The notes under the pieces are model-generated. The model searched no databases and was not told the origin of the DNA. It saw only the letters and a list, made by a program, of their open reading frames with translations. This document shows positions 1 to 8,619 of a stretch of DNA of 64,000 bases, one piece after another. A program made the translations under genes and the position numbers. Numbering within the stretch: the first letter of the stretch is position 1; every line of letters begins with the position of its first letter. This DNA is from Ottowia sp. (GTDB lineage Bacteria; Pseudomonadota; Gammaproteobacteria; Burkholderiales; Burkholderiaceae_C), in assembly GCF_016703145.1 (NCBI RefSeq), contig NZ_JADJCO010000005.1:930001-994000 (forward strand), written 5' to 3'.

Positions 1-1
1 C

Positions 2-1558
2 CGCAGCCCGTATCCCGACGTGGCGATTCCCGAGATCGCCTACAGCGACTACATCCTGGCCGACGTGGACCGCTGGGCCGATCAGCCGGCCCTCATCGAC
101 GGCCCGAGCGGACGCAGCCTCAGCTTCGCGCAGGTGCGCGGCGGCGCGCGCAAGGTCGCGGCCTCGCTCGCGGCGCGCGGGTTCGCCAAGGGCGACCGCT
201 TCGCGATCTTCTGCCCGAATCTGCCCGAGTACGCCATAGCCTTCCACGGCGCCGCGCTGGCCGGCGGCGTGGTGACCACCGCGAGCCCGCTGCTCACCGC
301 CGACGAACTGGCGGCGCAGCTGAACGACACCGGCGCGCGCTTCCTGCTGACGGTGCCGCCCTTCATCGAGGTCGCGCGGCAGGCCGCGGCGCGCGCGAAG
401 GTGGAGGAGCTGTTCGTGCTCGGCCAGGCCGATGGCGCGACCCCGCTCGGCGCGCTGCTGGCCACCGACGCGGCGCCGCCGGCGGTGGCGATCGACCCGC
501 GCGAGGACCTGCTCGTGCTGCCCTACTCCAGCGGCACCAGCGGGCGCCCGAAGGGCGTGATGCTGACGCACTACAACGCGGTGGCCGCGCTGGCCCAGCT
601 CGACCAGTGGCCGGACCCGAAAGCCGGTGAGCGAGTCATCGCGGTGCTGCCGTTCTTCCACATCTACGGCCTGCAGCTGCTGAACGCGGCGCTGCGCCGC
701 GGCGCCTGCTCCGTGACGATGCCGCGCTTCGACCTGGAGCAGTACCTGCGGCTGATCGAGCAGCACCGCGTGGAAGCGTTGTACACGGTGCCGCCGATGG
801 TGCTGGCGCTGGCCAGGCATCCGCTGGTGGACAGCTTCGACCTGTCGTGCGTGCGCAAAGTCGGCTGCGGCGCCGCGCCGCTCGACGCCGCCCTGCAGAC
901 GGCCGCCGAGGCGCGGCTGAAGGCGCGCGTCGGTCAGGGCCTGGGCATGACCGAGGTGGGCCTGGCAATCGCGGCGCAGCCGCCGGACGCGGCGGACTGG
1001 CGGGCCGGCGACTGCGGCTTGCTGCTGCCCAACATGCAGGCGCGCATCGTCGACGTGGACAGCGGCGCCGACCTCGGCCCCAACCAGCCGGGCGAATTGC
1101 TGGTGCGCGGCCCCGGCGTGATGCGCGGCTACCTGAACAACCCCGAGGCGACGCGGGCAACGATCGACGCCGACGGCTGGCTGCACAGCGGCGACATCGC
1201 GCTGTTCGACGACGACGGCCGGCTGCACGTGGTCGACCGGCTCAAGGAGCTGATCAAGTACAAGGCCTACCAGGTCGCGCCGGCGGCCCTTGAAGGCGTG
1301 CTGCTGCAACACCCGGCGGTGGCCGACGCGGCGGTGATCGGCGTGCCCGACGCGGCGGCCGGGGAGATCCCGAAGGCCTACGTGGTGCCGCGCGGCAGCG
1401 CGAGCGCCGAGGAGATCATGGCCTTCGTCGCCACGAAGGTCGCACCGTACGAGCGGGTGCGCGCACTCGAGTTCATCGACGCCATTCCGAAGGCACCGTC
1501 GGGCAAGATCCTGCGCCGCGTGCTGCGGGAGCGGGCGGCCGGGCAGGCCGCGGCCTGA
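2..1558 (+). CDS. AMP-dependent acyl-CoA ligase, 4-coumarate-CoA ligase type (5' end outside window)
   Basis: Adenylate-forming enzyme that activates a carboxylic acid with ATP and joins it to CoA. The ANL-family signatures are all present: the phosphate loop YSSGTSGRPKG, GLGMTE, the GYLNNPEAT and GDIA segments, the hinge DRLKELIKYKAYQVAP, and the C-terminal catalytic lysine in PKAPSGKILRR. The open frame runs back to base 2 and reads SPYPDVAIPE, a typical early segment of the 4CL family, so the GTG at base 20 is not the true start and a few dozen codons lie upstream. The overall pattern is closest to 4-coumarate/aryl-CoA ligases; the actual substrate cannot be told from sequence alone. Confidence 0.85.
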   Translation, partial: RSPYPDVAIPEIAYSDYILADVDRWADQPALIDGPSGRSLSFAQVRGGARKVAASLAARGFAKGDRFAIFCPNLPEYAIAFHGAALAGGVVTTASPLLTADELAAQLNDTGARFLLTVPPFIEVARQAAARAKVEELFVLGQADGATPLGALLATDAAPPAVAIDPREDLLVLPYSSGTSGRPKGVMLTHYNAVAALAQLDQWPDPKAGERVIAVLPFFHIYGLQLLNAALRRGACSVTMPRFDLEQYLRLIEQHRVEALYTVPPMVLALARHPLVDSFDLSCVRKVGCGAAPLDAALQTAAEARLKARVGQGLGMTEVGLAIAAQPPDAADWRAGDCGLLLPNMQARIVDVDSGADLGPNQPGELLVRGPGVMRGYLNNPEATRATIDADGWLHSGDIALFDDDGRLHVVDRLKELIKYKAYQVAPAALEGVLLQHPAVADAAVIGVPDAAAGEIPKAYVVPRGSASAEEIMAFVATKVAPYERVRALEFIDAIPKAPSGKILRRVLRERAAGQAAA

Positions 1559-2034
1559 AGGCAGTCGGCTGGACCTGCCCTGCGGTTACCCCGGCGCCAG
1601 CGGCAGGTTGCGGGTTACGGGTTGCCAGTTCGGAGACCCAAGGTTCACTCGCTGCGCTCGCTGCCTTTGGAACGCTGATGTACATCGCCGTCTGGCCTGC
1701 ATCTTGGCTGGCCGAATTTCTGAAGACACGCAGTCCTCATGCAGTGCCGCAAGAACAAGACACAAGGCAGGTCAATGTTCGAGCAGGCCGCAGGACGAGT
1801 GCTGAGTGAGAACAAGGAGAAAACGATGGAGCCACCCTTGCGCTGGCCCGGCGTGACGGCCCCGGTTCTGAGTTAAGCTGGACGCGGCGGCCATCGCCCC
1901 AGCCCACTGGCGCCGTGGCGGCTTCATAGTCACCGCCTAAGTATAGATTAGACAAAATGAATTGTTAAATTCAATAGCTTAAATCTATACTTCAAGCCAT
2001 CGAATCCGTTTTCGTCAACTCAAGGAGCACACGC
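1559..2034. other. Intergenic region upstream of ahpC
   Basis: 476 bases without a convincing gene. The first part is GC-rich, and about 1605-1720 is lower-complexity sequence with short clusters of repeated gct/cgc that I cannot assign. From about 1925 the composition turns AT-rich, as expected for the ahpC promoter, and it holds the dyad listed separately at 1941-1990. A purine-rich Shine-Dalgarno (AAGGAG, near 2022) stands ahead of the ahpC ATG. Confidence 0.5.
1941..1990 (+). promoter_or_regulatory. Nested dyad upstream of ahpC, candidate OxyR-type operator
   Basis: Two inverted repeats share one centre (1965.5): an outer 9-bp pair, GTATAGATT at 1941-1949 and AATCTATAC at 1982-1990, and an inner 6-bp pair, TGAATT at 1958-1963 and AATTCA at 1968-1973. 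The right half, 1974-1988, fits the ATAGnTnnnAnCTAT half-site described for OxyR without a mismatch. The left half keeps only ATAGnT and A, and the spacing is wider than the standard four-groove OxyR site. The location about 45 bp before the ahpC start supports a peroxide-response operator, but the regulator is inferred. Confidence 0.5.
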
Positions 2035-2604
2035 ATGTCCCTCATCAACACCAAGGTCCAACCCTTCAAGACCCAGGCCTTCCACAACGGCCAGTTCGAG
2101 GAAGTGACCGAGAAGAACCTGTCCAACGGCAAGACCTGGTCCGTGGTGATCTTCATGCCCGCGGCTTTCACCTTCAACTGCCCAACCGAGATCGAGGACG
2201 CCGCCGACAACTACGCCGACTTCCAGAAGGCCAATGCCGAGGTCTACATCGTCACCACCGACACGCACTTCGCGCACAAGGTGTGGCATCAAACCTCGCC
2301 CGCCGTCGGCAAGGCGAAGTTCTACCTGGTCGGCGACCCGACGCACCAGCTGACCAACGCCTTCGGCGTGCACATCCCCGAGGAAGGCCTGGCGCTGCGC
2401 GGCACCTTCGTGATCGACCCCAGCGGCACCATCAAGACGATGGAAGTGCATTCCAACGAGATCGCCCGCGACGTGAAGGAAACCGTGCGCAAGCTCAAGG
2501 CCGCCCAGTACACCGCCGCCCACCCCGGCGAGGTGTGCCCCGCCAAGTGGAAGGAAGGCGAGAAGACGCTCAAGCCTTCGATCGACCTGGTCGGCAAGAT
2601 CTAA
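2035..2604 (+). CDS. ahpC: Alkyl hydroperoxide reductase subunit C (2-Cys peroxiredoxin)
   Basis: Cytosolic peroxiredoxin that reduces hydrogen peroxide and organic hydroperoxides. At 189 aa it has the normal AhpC length. The peroxidatic cysteine is C49 in the FTFNCPTE motif (most homologues have V before the Cys; here it is N) and the resolving cysteine is C168 in GEVCPAKW. ahpF follows 137 bp downstream and encodes the dedicated reductase. A dyad with an OxyR-like half-site precedes the gene and a terminator-like hairpin follows it, so expression is likely peroxide-induced with ahpC made in excess over ahpF. Confidence 0.96.
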   Translation: MSLINTKVQPFKTQAFHNGQFEEVTEKNLSNGKTWSVVIFMPAAFTFNCPTEIEDAADNYADFQKANAEVYIVTTDTHFAHKVWHQTSPAVGKAKFYLVGDPTHQLTNAFGVHIPEEGLALRGTFVIDPSGTIKTMEVHSNEIARDVKETVRKLKAAQYTAAHPGEVCPAKWKEGEKTLKPSIDLVGKI

Positions 2605-2627
2605 GCCCGGCTCAAGCGACCTCCACG

Positions 2628-2673
2628 GCCGGACGGCGACGGGGCGCAAAGCGCCCCACCCTCCGGCTTTTTT
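2628..2673 (+). terminator. Terminator-like hairpin between ahpC and ahpF
   Basis: An inner stem GGGGCGC/GCGCCCC (2641-2647 with 2651-2657, loop AAA) sits inside an outer stem GCCGGA/TCCGGC (2628-2633 with 2662-2667) and is followed at once by six T residues (2668-2673). This is a classical intrinsic terminator placed inside the operon. It would let only part of the transcripts continue into ahpF unless ahpF also has its own promoter in 2674-2741. Confidence 0.75.
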
Positions 2674-2682
2674 ACGACCAAA

Positions 2683-2733
2683 TCAGGCGCCAGCCCGCTT
2701 GGATATTGGGCCATAAGCTATCAATACAGGAGT
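2683..2733 (-). repeat. Short dispersed repeat, copy upstream of ahpF
   Basis: Read on the minus strand this contains ATTGATAGCTTATGG, then CAATATCCAAGCGGGCT, matching the recurring element seen at about 4488, 7376, 21340, 23613 and 56240. The shared pattern is an AT-rich head (ATTGATAGCT), a GCGCAAT core, then ATCCAC and CGGGCT. It lies just ahead of the ahpF ribosome-binding site. Confidence 0.55.
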
Positions 2734-2741
2734 AAACCACC

Positions 2742-4337
2742 ATGTTGGACGACGACATCAAGCAACAACTCGCCGCTTACCTGGAGCGCGTGCAGCAGCC
2801 GTTCGAGATGGTGGCCACGCTGGGCAGCGACGCCAAATCGGCCGAGATGCGCGAGCTGCTGGAAGAGATCGCCGGCATGCGCCCCGACAAGATCACGCTG
2901 CGCACCGACGGCCAGGACGCGCGCGTGCCCTCCTTCACCCTGGCGCGCCCCGGCAGCGGCACGCAGTTGCGCTTCGCCGCCATTCCGCTGGGGCACGAGT
3001 TCACCTCGCTGATCCTGGCGCTGCTGTGGACCGGCGGCCACCCGCCCAAGGTGGAGGCCGACACGCTGGAGCAGGTCAAGGCGCTGGACGCGGACCTGGA
3101 CTTCGAGGTCTACATGAGCCTGTCGTGCCACAACTGCCCGGACGTGGTGCAGGCGCTGTCGCTGCTGGCCATCTTCAACCCGCGCGTCAAGACCACCATC
3201 ATCGACGGCGGCATGTTCCAGGGCGAGATCGAGGCGCGCGAGATCATGGGCGTGCCCACCGTGTTCCTGAACGGCCAGTTCTTCGCCAACGGCCGCATGA
3301 CCGCGGAGGAAGTCCTGCAGAAAGTGGACACCGGCGCCGCCAAACGCGATGCCGCCAAGCTGAGCGCCAAGGCGCCGTATGAAGTGCTGATCGTCGGCGG
3401 CGGCCCGGCCGGCGCGGCGGCGGCCATCTACGCCGCGCGCAAGGGCATCCGCACCGGCCTGGTGGCCGAGCGCTTCGGCGGCCAGGTCAACGACACGCTG
3501 GAGATCGCCAACTACCCCGGCGTACCCGAGACCGACGGCCCGCACTACGCCGCCGCGCTGGAGCAGCACGTGCGCAACTACGACGTGGATCTGATGAACA
3601 CGCAGCGCGTGGCCGAACTGGTGCCCGCCGACGAGGCCGGCGGCCACGTCACCGTCAGGCTGGACAACGGCGGCGAGCTGAGGAGCCGCACCGTGATCCT
3701 GGCCACCGGCGCGCGCTGGCGCAACGTCAACGTGCCGGGCGAGCAGGAATACAAGACCAAGGGCGTGGCCTACTGCCCGCACTGCGACGGCCCGCTGTTC
3801 AAGGGCAAGGACGTGGCGGTGATCGGCGGCGGCAACTCCGGCGTCGAGGCCGCCATCGACCTGGCCGGCGTGGTCCGGCACGTCACCGTGCTCGAGTTCA
3901 TGCCCGAGTTGAAGGCCGACGCCGTGCTGGTGAGCAAGCTGCACAGCCTACCCAACGTGACGGTGCACACCAACCAGCAGACCACCGAGATCCACGGCGA
4001 GGACGGCAAGGTCAGCGGCATCGAGTTCAAATGCCGCGCCACCGGCACCAACACCAAGGTGCCGCTGCACGGCGTGTTCGTGCAGATCGGCCTGGTGCCC
4101 AACACCGAGTGGCTGGGCAGCACGGTGGCGCGCAGCAAGTTCGGCGAGATCGTGGTGGACGCGCGCGGCGCCACCAACGTGCCGGGCGTGTTCGCGGCCG
4201 GCGACTGCACCACCGTGCCCTACAAGCAGATCGTGGTGGCAGCCGGCGCGGGCTCGACGGCGGCGCTGTCGGCCTTCGACTACCTCATCCGCACGCCGGC
4301 ACCCCAGGCGGTGGAGACGCAGGCGATGGCGGCCTGA
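2742..4337 (+). CDS. ahpF: Alkyl hydroperoxide reductase subunit F (NADH-dependent flavoprotein)
   Basis: Passes electrons from NADH through FAD and two disulfides to AhpC. The 531 aa match the family. An N-terminal pair of thioredoxin-like folds carries CHNC (C129 and C132). An FAD site GGGPAGAAAAIYAARKG begins near residue 219. The redox disulfide CPHC is at 345-348 in GVAYCPHCDG, followed by the NADH-binding GGGNSGVEAAIDL. The C-terminal FAD motif is GVFAAGDCTTVPYKQ. Partner of the upstream ahpC. Confidence 0.96.
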   Translation: MLDDDIKQQLAAYLERVQQPFEMVATLGSDAKSAEMRELLEEIAGMRPDKITLRTDGQDARVPSFTLARPGSGTQLRFAAIPLGHEFTSLILALLWTGGHPPKVEADTLEQVKALDADLDFEVYMSLSCHNCPDVVQALSLLAIFNPRVKTTIIDGGMFQGEIEAREIMGVPTVFLNGQFFANGRMTAEEVLQKVDTGAAKRDAAKLSAKAPYEVLIVGGGPAGAAAAIYAARKGIRTGLVAERFGGQVNDTLEIANYPGVPETDGPHYAAALEQHVRNYDVDLMNTQRVAELVPADEAGGHVTVRLDNGGELRSRTVILATGARWRNVNVPGEQEYKTKGVAYCPHCDGPLFKGKDVAVIGGGNSGVEAAIDLAGVVRHVTVLEFMPELKADAVLVSKLHSLPNVTVHTNQQTTEIHGEDGKVSGIEFKCRATGTNTKVPLHGVFVQIGLVPNTEWLGSTVARSKFGEIVVDARGATNVPGVFAAGDCTTVPYKQIVVAAGAGSTAALSAFDYLIRTPAPQAVETQAMAA

Positions 4338-4345
4338 AGTTCAAG

Positions 4346-4400
4346 ACCAATTGGGCTCCAGCCCGCGTGGATACTTCGTTGGCAGCTATCGAATTTGATG
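4346..4400 (-). repeat. Short dispersed repeat, copy downstream of ahpF
   Basis: On the minus strand it reads TTCGATAGCTGCCAAC and then GTATCCACGCGGGCTGGAG, the same head-core-tail pattern as the other copies. A further direct copy at about 4488-4535 (ATCAATAGCTTGTTGCGCAA, then ATCCATACGGGCC) abuts the palindromic element at 4540. Confidence 0.5.
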
Positions 4401-4420
4401 TTCTCTGAATTGGAAACGCT

Positions 4421-4462
4421 GTTGGCCGGGATGGACGCCCGGCGGCGCCCATCCCGGCCGAC
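4421..4462 (+). terminator. Hairpin downstream of ahpF
   Basis: GTTGGCCGGGATGG (4421-4434) pairs with CCATCCCGGCCGAC (4449-4462) through 14 positions with one G-T wobble. No T-run follows, so it may protect the 3' end or work with Rho rather than act as an intrinsic terminator. Confidence 0.45.
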
Positions 4463-4539
4463 CGCGCTTCAAACCAATTGAGGATAACTACAAAATCAAT
4501 AGCTTGTTGCGCAATATCCATACGGGCCAGAAGCAAGTC

Positions 4540-4704
4540 TAGTACGCCGGCACGGAGATATCGGAACACAATGAAACCGATGGATTTGCGTTCAGGGCAA
4601 GGCGCGAACCGCGGCGATACCGGGCGGTATCGCGAGGATTTGCAACGCCGCCCTGGGCGCAAAGACGCGGTTTCATGTTTCGATATCTCCGTGTCGGCGT
4701 ACTA
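4540..4704. repeat. Palindromic element of about 165 bp (MITE-like)
   Basis: The whole stretch folds on itself. TAGTACGCCGGCACGGAGAT at 4540-4559 mirrors ATCTCCGTGTCGGCGTACTA ending at 4704, and the symmetry continues inward through ATCG, GAAACC, GCGTTCAGGGC/GCCCTGGGCGC and a central GATACC-GGTATC. It has no coding potential. A similar long palindrome with the shared phrase ATTTGCAACG near its centre lies at 55036-55196, so both look like members of one non-autonomous repeat family. It ends right at the 3' end of the MATE gene. Confidence 0.7.
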
Positions 4705-4708
4705 GGCC

Positions 4709-6106
4709 CTAAATACCCGCCCTCGCCCCAACCGCCCGCCCACTCACCCGCCACAGCATCCGCTGCACCACCAGCGCCGTCACCAGCAGCGCCCCGGCCG
4801 CGGCCTGCCAGAAGGCGACGGGTGAGTGCTGCGCGGCCAGCGGCCCCAGGCCGTGGTAGGCCAGCACGTAGCCGCCCGCCAGGCCCACGCCCCACAGCAG
4901 CACGCAGTACACCAGCAGCGGCGCCAGGGTGACGCGGTAGCAGCGCAGCACGAAGATGGCCACGGTCTGCATCGCATCGGCCAAGTGCAGCAGCGCCACC
5001 CAGCCCAGCAGCCGCGAGGCCAGCAGCGCCACGCCGGCGTGGTGGGTGTAGACCGCCGCGATCCAGGGTTTTGCTATGAAAACGATTGCTGACAGCGCAA
5101 GCGCCACGCCAGCAGAGGCCCAAAAAGCCTGCAAAGCCACGCGGCGTGCGCGGCCCTCGTCGCCGGCGCCGCGCCAGTAGCTCACGCGCGCGCTGGCGGC
5201 AACGGCCAGCGACAACGGCACCATGTACATCAGCGCAGTGACGTTGGCCGCGATCTGGTGCGCGGCCGCGACGGTGGTGCCCAGGCGCGCGACGAACAGC
5301 GCCATCAGCGTGAACGAGGTGATCTCCACCAGGATGGTCAGCGCCGCCGGCACGCCCAGCCGCGCGAACGCGCGCAGCGTGGGTGGGTGCGGCGGTTCCA
5401 TGCGGCGCCACAGCGCCAGGGGCGCGTACAGCCCCTGCGTGCGCAGCAGCCACAGCGCCAGGGCGCACAGCAGCCAGTTCACCGCGAAGGTGGCCCAGGC
5501 GCAGCCGACCACGCCCAGCGCCGGCACACCCGCGCCGCCGAAGGTGAGCCAGATCGACAGCGGCAGCTTGACCCCCAGCGAGACGACCTGCAGCTAGGTC
5601 ACCAGCCGCGGCTTGCCCAGCGCCTGGTTGAGCGTGCTGAAGGCGCGGAACAGCAGCGCCGCCGGCAGGCTCCAGCCCACCACGGCCAGATCCTCGTCCA
5701 GCACGGGCCGCAGGTCGGCCGGGACCTCCGTCCAGCGCAGCAGCGGCGCCGGGTGCAGCAGCACCGCCATGCCCAGCACGCTGGCCGCCGCGCAGACGTA
5801 CAGCGACTGCCGCGCCGACGGGCCGACGTCCGCCGGCCGGCGCGCCCCGTGCATCTCGGCCCAGACGGGCAGCAGCGCCTGCAGCAGGCCCATCAGCGAC
5901 ACGTAGACGGTGATGAACACGGCCGAGCCGATCGACAGCGCCGCCAGGGAAACGTCGGAATGCCGCCCGGCGACGATGGTGTCCACCACCCCGAAGCCCA
6001 TGACGGCGATCTGCCCGACGAACACCGTCGAGGCGTGGGCGGCCATGGCCTGCAGGTCGCCCTGGGAGCGCGGGGAGCGGTGGGTCTGATCGGTCACGGC
6101 GCGCAT
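4709..6106 (-). pseudogene. MATE-family multidrug/Na+ antiporter, interrupted by an amber codon
   Basis: Polytopic inner-membrane exporter of the NorM/MATE type. The N-terminal 170 residues end at a TAG (5594-5596) after GKPRLVT. The same frame then resumes directly with LQVVSLGVKLPLSIW and continues to 4709, giving about 465 codons, the normal MATE length. Both halves have alternating hydrophobic segments typical of the family. The single in-frame stop is either a real nonsense mutation or a base-call error. The element near 5065-5100 inside the frame (encoding AIVFIAKPW) resembles the dispersed repeat of this genome. lldD is divergent, 56 bp away. Confidence 0.8.
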
Positions 6107-6162
6107 TGTGTCAGGCCGAGGCGACCGGGAAACGCAATACCATGGCGCCCGAGGAGACCCGG

Positions 6163-7326
6163 ATGACCGACCTGAGCAAGATCACCTGCATCGAAGACCT
6201 GCGCCTGCTGGCCAGGCGCCGCGTGCCGCGCATGTTCTACGACTACGCCGATTCGGGCAGCTGGACCGAGGGCACCTACCGCGCCAACCAGGCCGACTTC
6301 CAGCGCATCCTGCTGCGCCAGCGCGTGGCCGTGAACATGGAAGGCCGCAGCACCGCCGCCACCATGATCGGCCAGCCCGTGGCCATGCCGGTGGCCATCG
6401 CGCCCACCGGCCTCACGGGCATGCAGCATGCCGACGGCGAGATCCTGGCGGCGCGCGCGGCGATGAAATTCGGCATTCCCTTCACGCTCTCGACCATGAG
6501 CATCTGCTCCATCGAGGACGTGGCCCGGCACGCCGGGCCGGGCTTCTGGTTCCAGCTCTACGTGATGCGCGACCGCGGCTTCATCGAGCGCCTGATCGAC
6601 CGCGCCAAGGCCGCCGGCTGCGGCGCGCTGGTGATCACGCTGGACCTGCAGATCCTGGGCCAGCGCCACAAGGACATCAAGAACGGCCTCTCCACCCCGC
6701 CCAAGCCCACCCTCGCCAACCTGATCAACCTGGCGACCAAGCCGCGCTGGGTGGCCGGCATGCTGGGCACGCCGCGGCGCCAGTTCGGCAACATCCACGG
6801 CCACGTCCAGGGCGTGACCGACATGAGCAACCTGGGCGCCTGGACGGCCGACCAGTTCGACCCGCGCCTGAATTGGGGCGACGTGGAATGGATCAAGAAG
6901 CGCTGGGGCGGCAAGGTCATCATCAAGGGCATCATGGAGCCGGAGGACGCGCGCCTGGCGGTCGAATCCGGCGCCGACGCGCTGGTCGTCAGCAACCACG
7001 GCGGGCGGCAGCTCGACGGCGCGCCCTCGGCCATCGCCGCCCTGCCCGCCATCGTCGATGCCGTGGGCAGCCGGATCGAAGTGCACATGGACTCGGGCAT
7101 CCGCAGCGGCCAGGACGTGCTGAAAGCCTGGGCGCTGGGCGCGCGGGGCACCTACATCGGCCGCGCCTTCCTGTGGGGCCTGGGCGCGGCGGGCGAAGCC
7201 GGCGTGACCCGGGTGCTACAGATCATCCACAAGGAGCTGGACCTGACCATGGCGTTCTGCGGCCACACCCGGATCACCGGCGTGGACAAGAGCATCTTCA
7301 GGCCGGGCACCTATCCCACGGCCTGA
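6163..7326 (+). CDS. lldD: FMN-dependent alpha-hydroxy acid dehydrogenase (L-lactate dehydrogenase type)
   Basis: Oxidises an L-2-hydroxy acid, most likely L-lactate to pyruvate, with FMN, passing electrons to the respiratory chain. The 387-aa TIM barrel carries the active-site signature SNHGGRQLDG (catalytic H279, R282) and the flavin-contacting segments PTGLTGMQH near residue 81 and QLYVMRDR. The ATG at 6163 is chosen because GAGGAG stands 6 bp upstream; an open TTG-started extension to 6106 would run into the divergent MATE gene start. The choice of lactate over glycolate or mandelate is from overall resemblance. Confidence 0.88.
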   Translation: MTDLSKITCIEDLRLLARRRVPRMFYDYADSGSWTEGTYRANQADFQRILLRQRVAVNMEGRSTAATMIGQPVAMPVAIAPTGLTGMQHADGEILAARAAMKFGIPFTLSTMSICSIEDVARHAGPGFWFQLYVMRDRGFIERLIDRAKAAGCGALVITLDLQILGQRHKDIKNGLSTPPKPTLANLINLATKPRWVAGMLGTPRRQFGNIHGHVQGVTDMSNLGAWTADQFDPRLNWGDVEWIKKRWGGKVIIKGIMEPEDARLAVESGADALVVSNHGGRQLDGAPSAIAALPAIVDAVGSRIEVHMDSGIRSGQDVLKAWALGARGTYIGRAFLWGLGAAGEAGVTRVLQIIHKELDLTMAFCGHTRITGVDKSIFRPGTYPTA

Positions 7327-7375
7327 GCCGGCGTATCCACCACTTCGCCGAAGGCCCCGCCCGCGGCCACTCTTC

Positions 7376-7420
7376 CATTGATAGCACATTGCGCAACGTG
7401 GCTGCGGGCCAACACCTGAT
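7376..7420 (+). repeat. Short dispersed repeat, copy after lldD
   Basis: ATTGATAGCACATTGCGCAA is followed by CGTGGCTGCGGGCC, matching the head and core of the dispersed element. It lies in the 178-bp gap between lldD and the acyltransferase gene. Confidence 0.45.
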
Positions 7421-7504
7421 CCGGCATTAAGATCCCGCATCTTCCCAGCCGCGCCCGGCCTGCGCCTGCCCGCATCGGCGCGGGCAGCGCGCCGATCCGC
7501 CGAC

Positions 7505-8619
7505 ATGCCGCCCTCTCCTGTTTCCTCCCCCTGGCCCCTCTGGGGCAAGGCCCTGGCCTCGCAACTGATCGTGTGGCACCACCTGGTGCACTACGGACCC
7601 CTGCCCGACGCGCTGCGCGAGCGCCTGCCGGCGCTGGTGCGCTGGCTCGACACGCAGGCGCTGATGGCGGTGCAGGTGTTCCTGGTGACCGGCGGCTACC
7701 TGGCCGCGCGCAGCCTGTGGCCAGCGCCGGGCGAGCCGCGCGTGAGCGTGCGCGAATGGCCGGCCCGCGTGGGTCGGCGCTGCGCCCGCCTGCTGCCGGT
7801 GTACCTGCTCGCGCTGCTGGCGGCGGCGCTGGCCGCCGCCGTGGCGCGTGCCTGCATGGTGGACGAGGACACCCCCGCCGCGCCCACGCTGGCCCAGGTG
7901 CTGGCCCACGCCGCTTTGCTGCAGGACGTCGCGGATCAGCCGGCGCTGAGCGCAGGCGTGTGGTACGTGGCCATCGACCTGCAGTTGTTCGCCCTGCTCG
8001 CCGCGCTGGCGGCGCTGGCCGGCACGGCGATGCGCCCGCGCACCGGCGGCACGGCCGGGCTGGCGCTGGTCGCGGCGGGCGTGGCGGCGTCGCTGCTGGC
8101 GTTCAACCTGATGCCGGAGGGCGACATGTGGGCGCCCTATTTCTTCGGCGCCTACGGCCTGGGCGTGCTGGCGGCCTGGGGCGAGGGCCGGCGCGTCGGC
8201 GTCACGGCGCTGCTGCTGGCGCTGGTGGGCGCGGCCCTGCTGGTGGAATGGCGCGACCGCATCGCGCTGGCGGGGGCGCGGCGGCGCTGGTGTTGCTGTG
8301 GCAGCCGGGGGGCGCGGTGCTGTCCCGCTCGGCCCTGCAGCCCCTGGTGGCCTGGCTGGCCAAGGTGTCGTACGCGGTCTTCCTGCTGCACTACCCCGTC
8401 AGCTTGCTGGCCAGCGCGGCGGCAATGCGCTGGGCGCCCAACGACGACGCAGTGCACCTCGCCGCCCTGGTGGCGGCCTGGCTGACCAGCCTGGGACTGG
8501 GCTGGCTGGCGTGGCGAACGGTGGAGACGCGGCTGGGGTCGCCGCGCTGGCCGATGCGCGCGGCAGCATTCAGATGCGCTCTTGCTTTGGGTAAAAATGC
8601 AGGGCAGGGAGTGCAAACA
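7505..8619 (+). pseudogene. Membrane acyltransferase (acyltransferase 3 / OafA family), frameshifted
   Basis: Integral-membrane O-acyltransferase-like protein. It opens with SPWPLWGKALASQLIVWHHL, which has the early histidine expected of the family, and shows several Leu/Ala-rich membrane segments. The frame from 7505 turns into Arg/Cys-rich nonsense after about 8275, while the +2 frame picks up AALVLLWQPGG and LAKVSYAVFLLHYP, the normal family C-terminus. A 1-nt indel in the G-rich run around 8270-8285 explains this. The true stop codon is not seen: the corrected frame runs without a stop straight into the SIR2-like gene at 8620, as though the 3' end was replaced when the island arrived. Confidence 0.7.
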
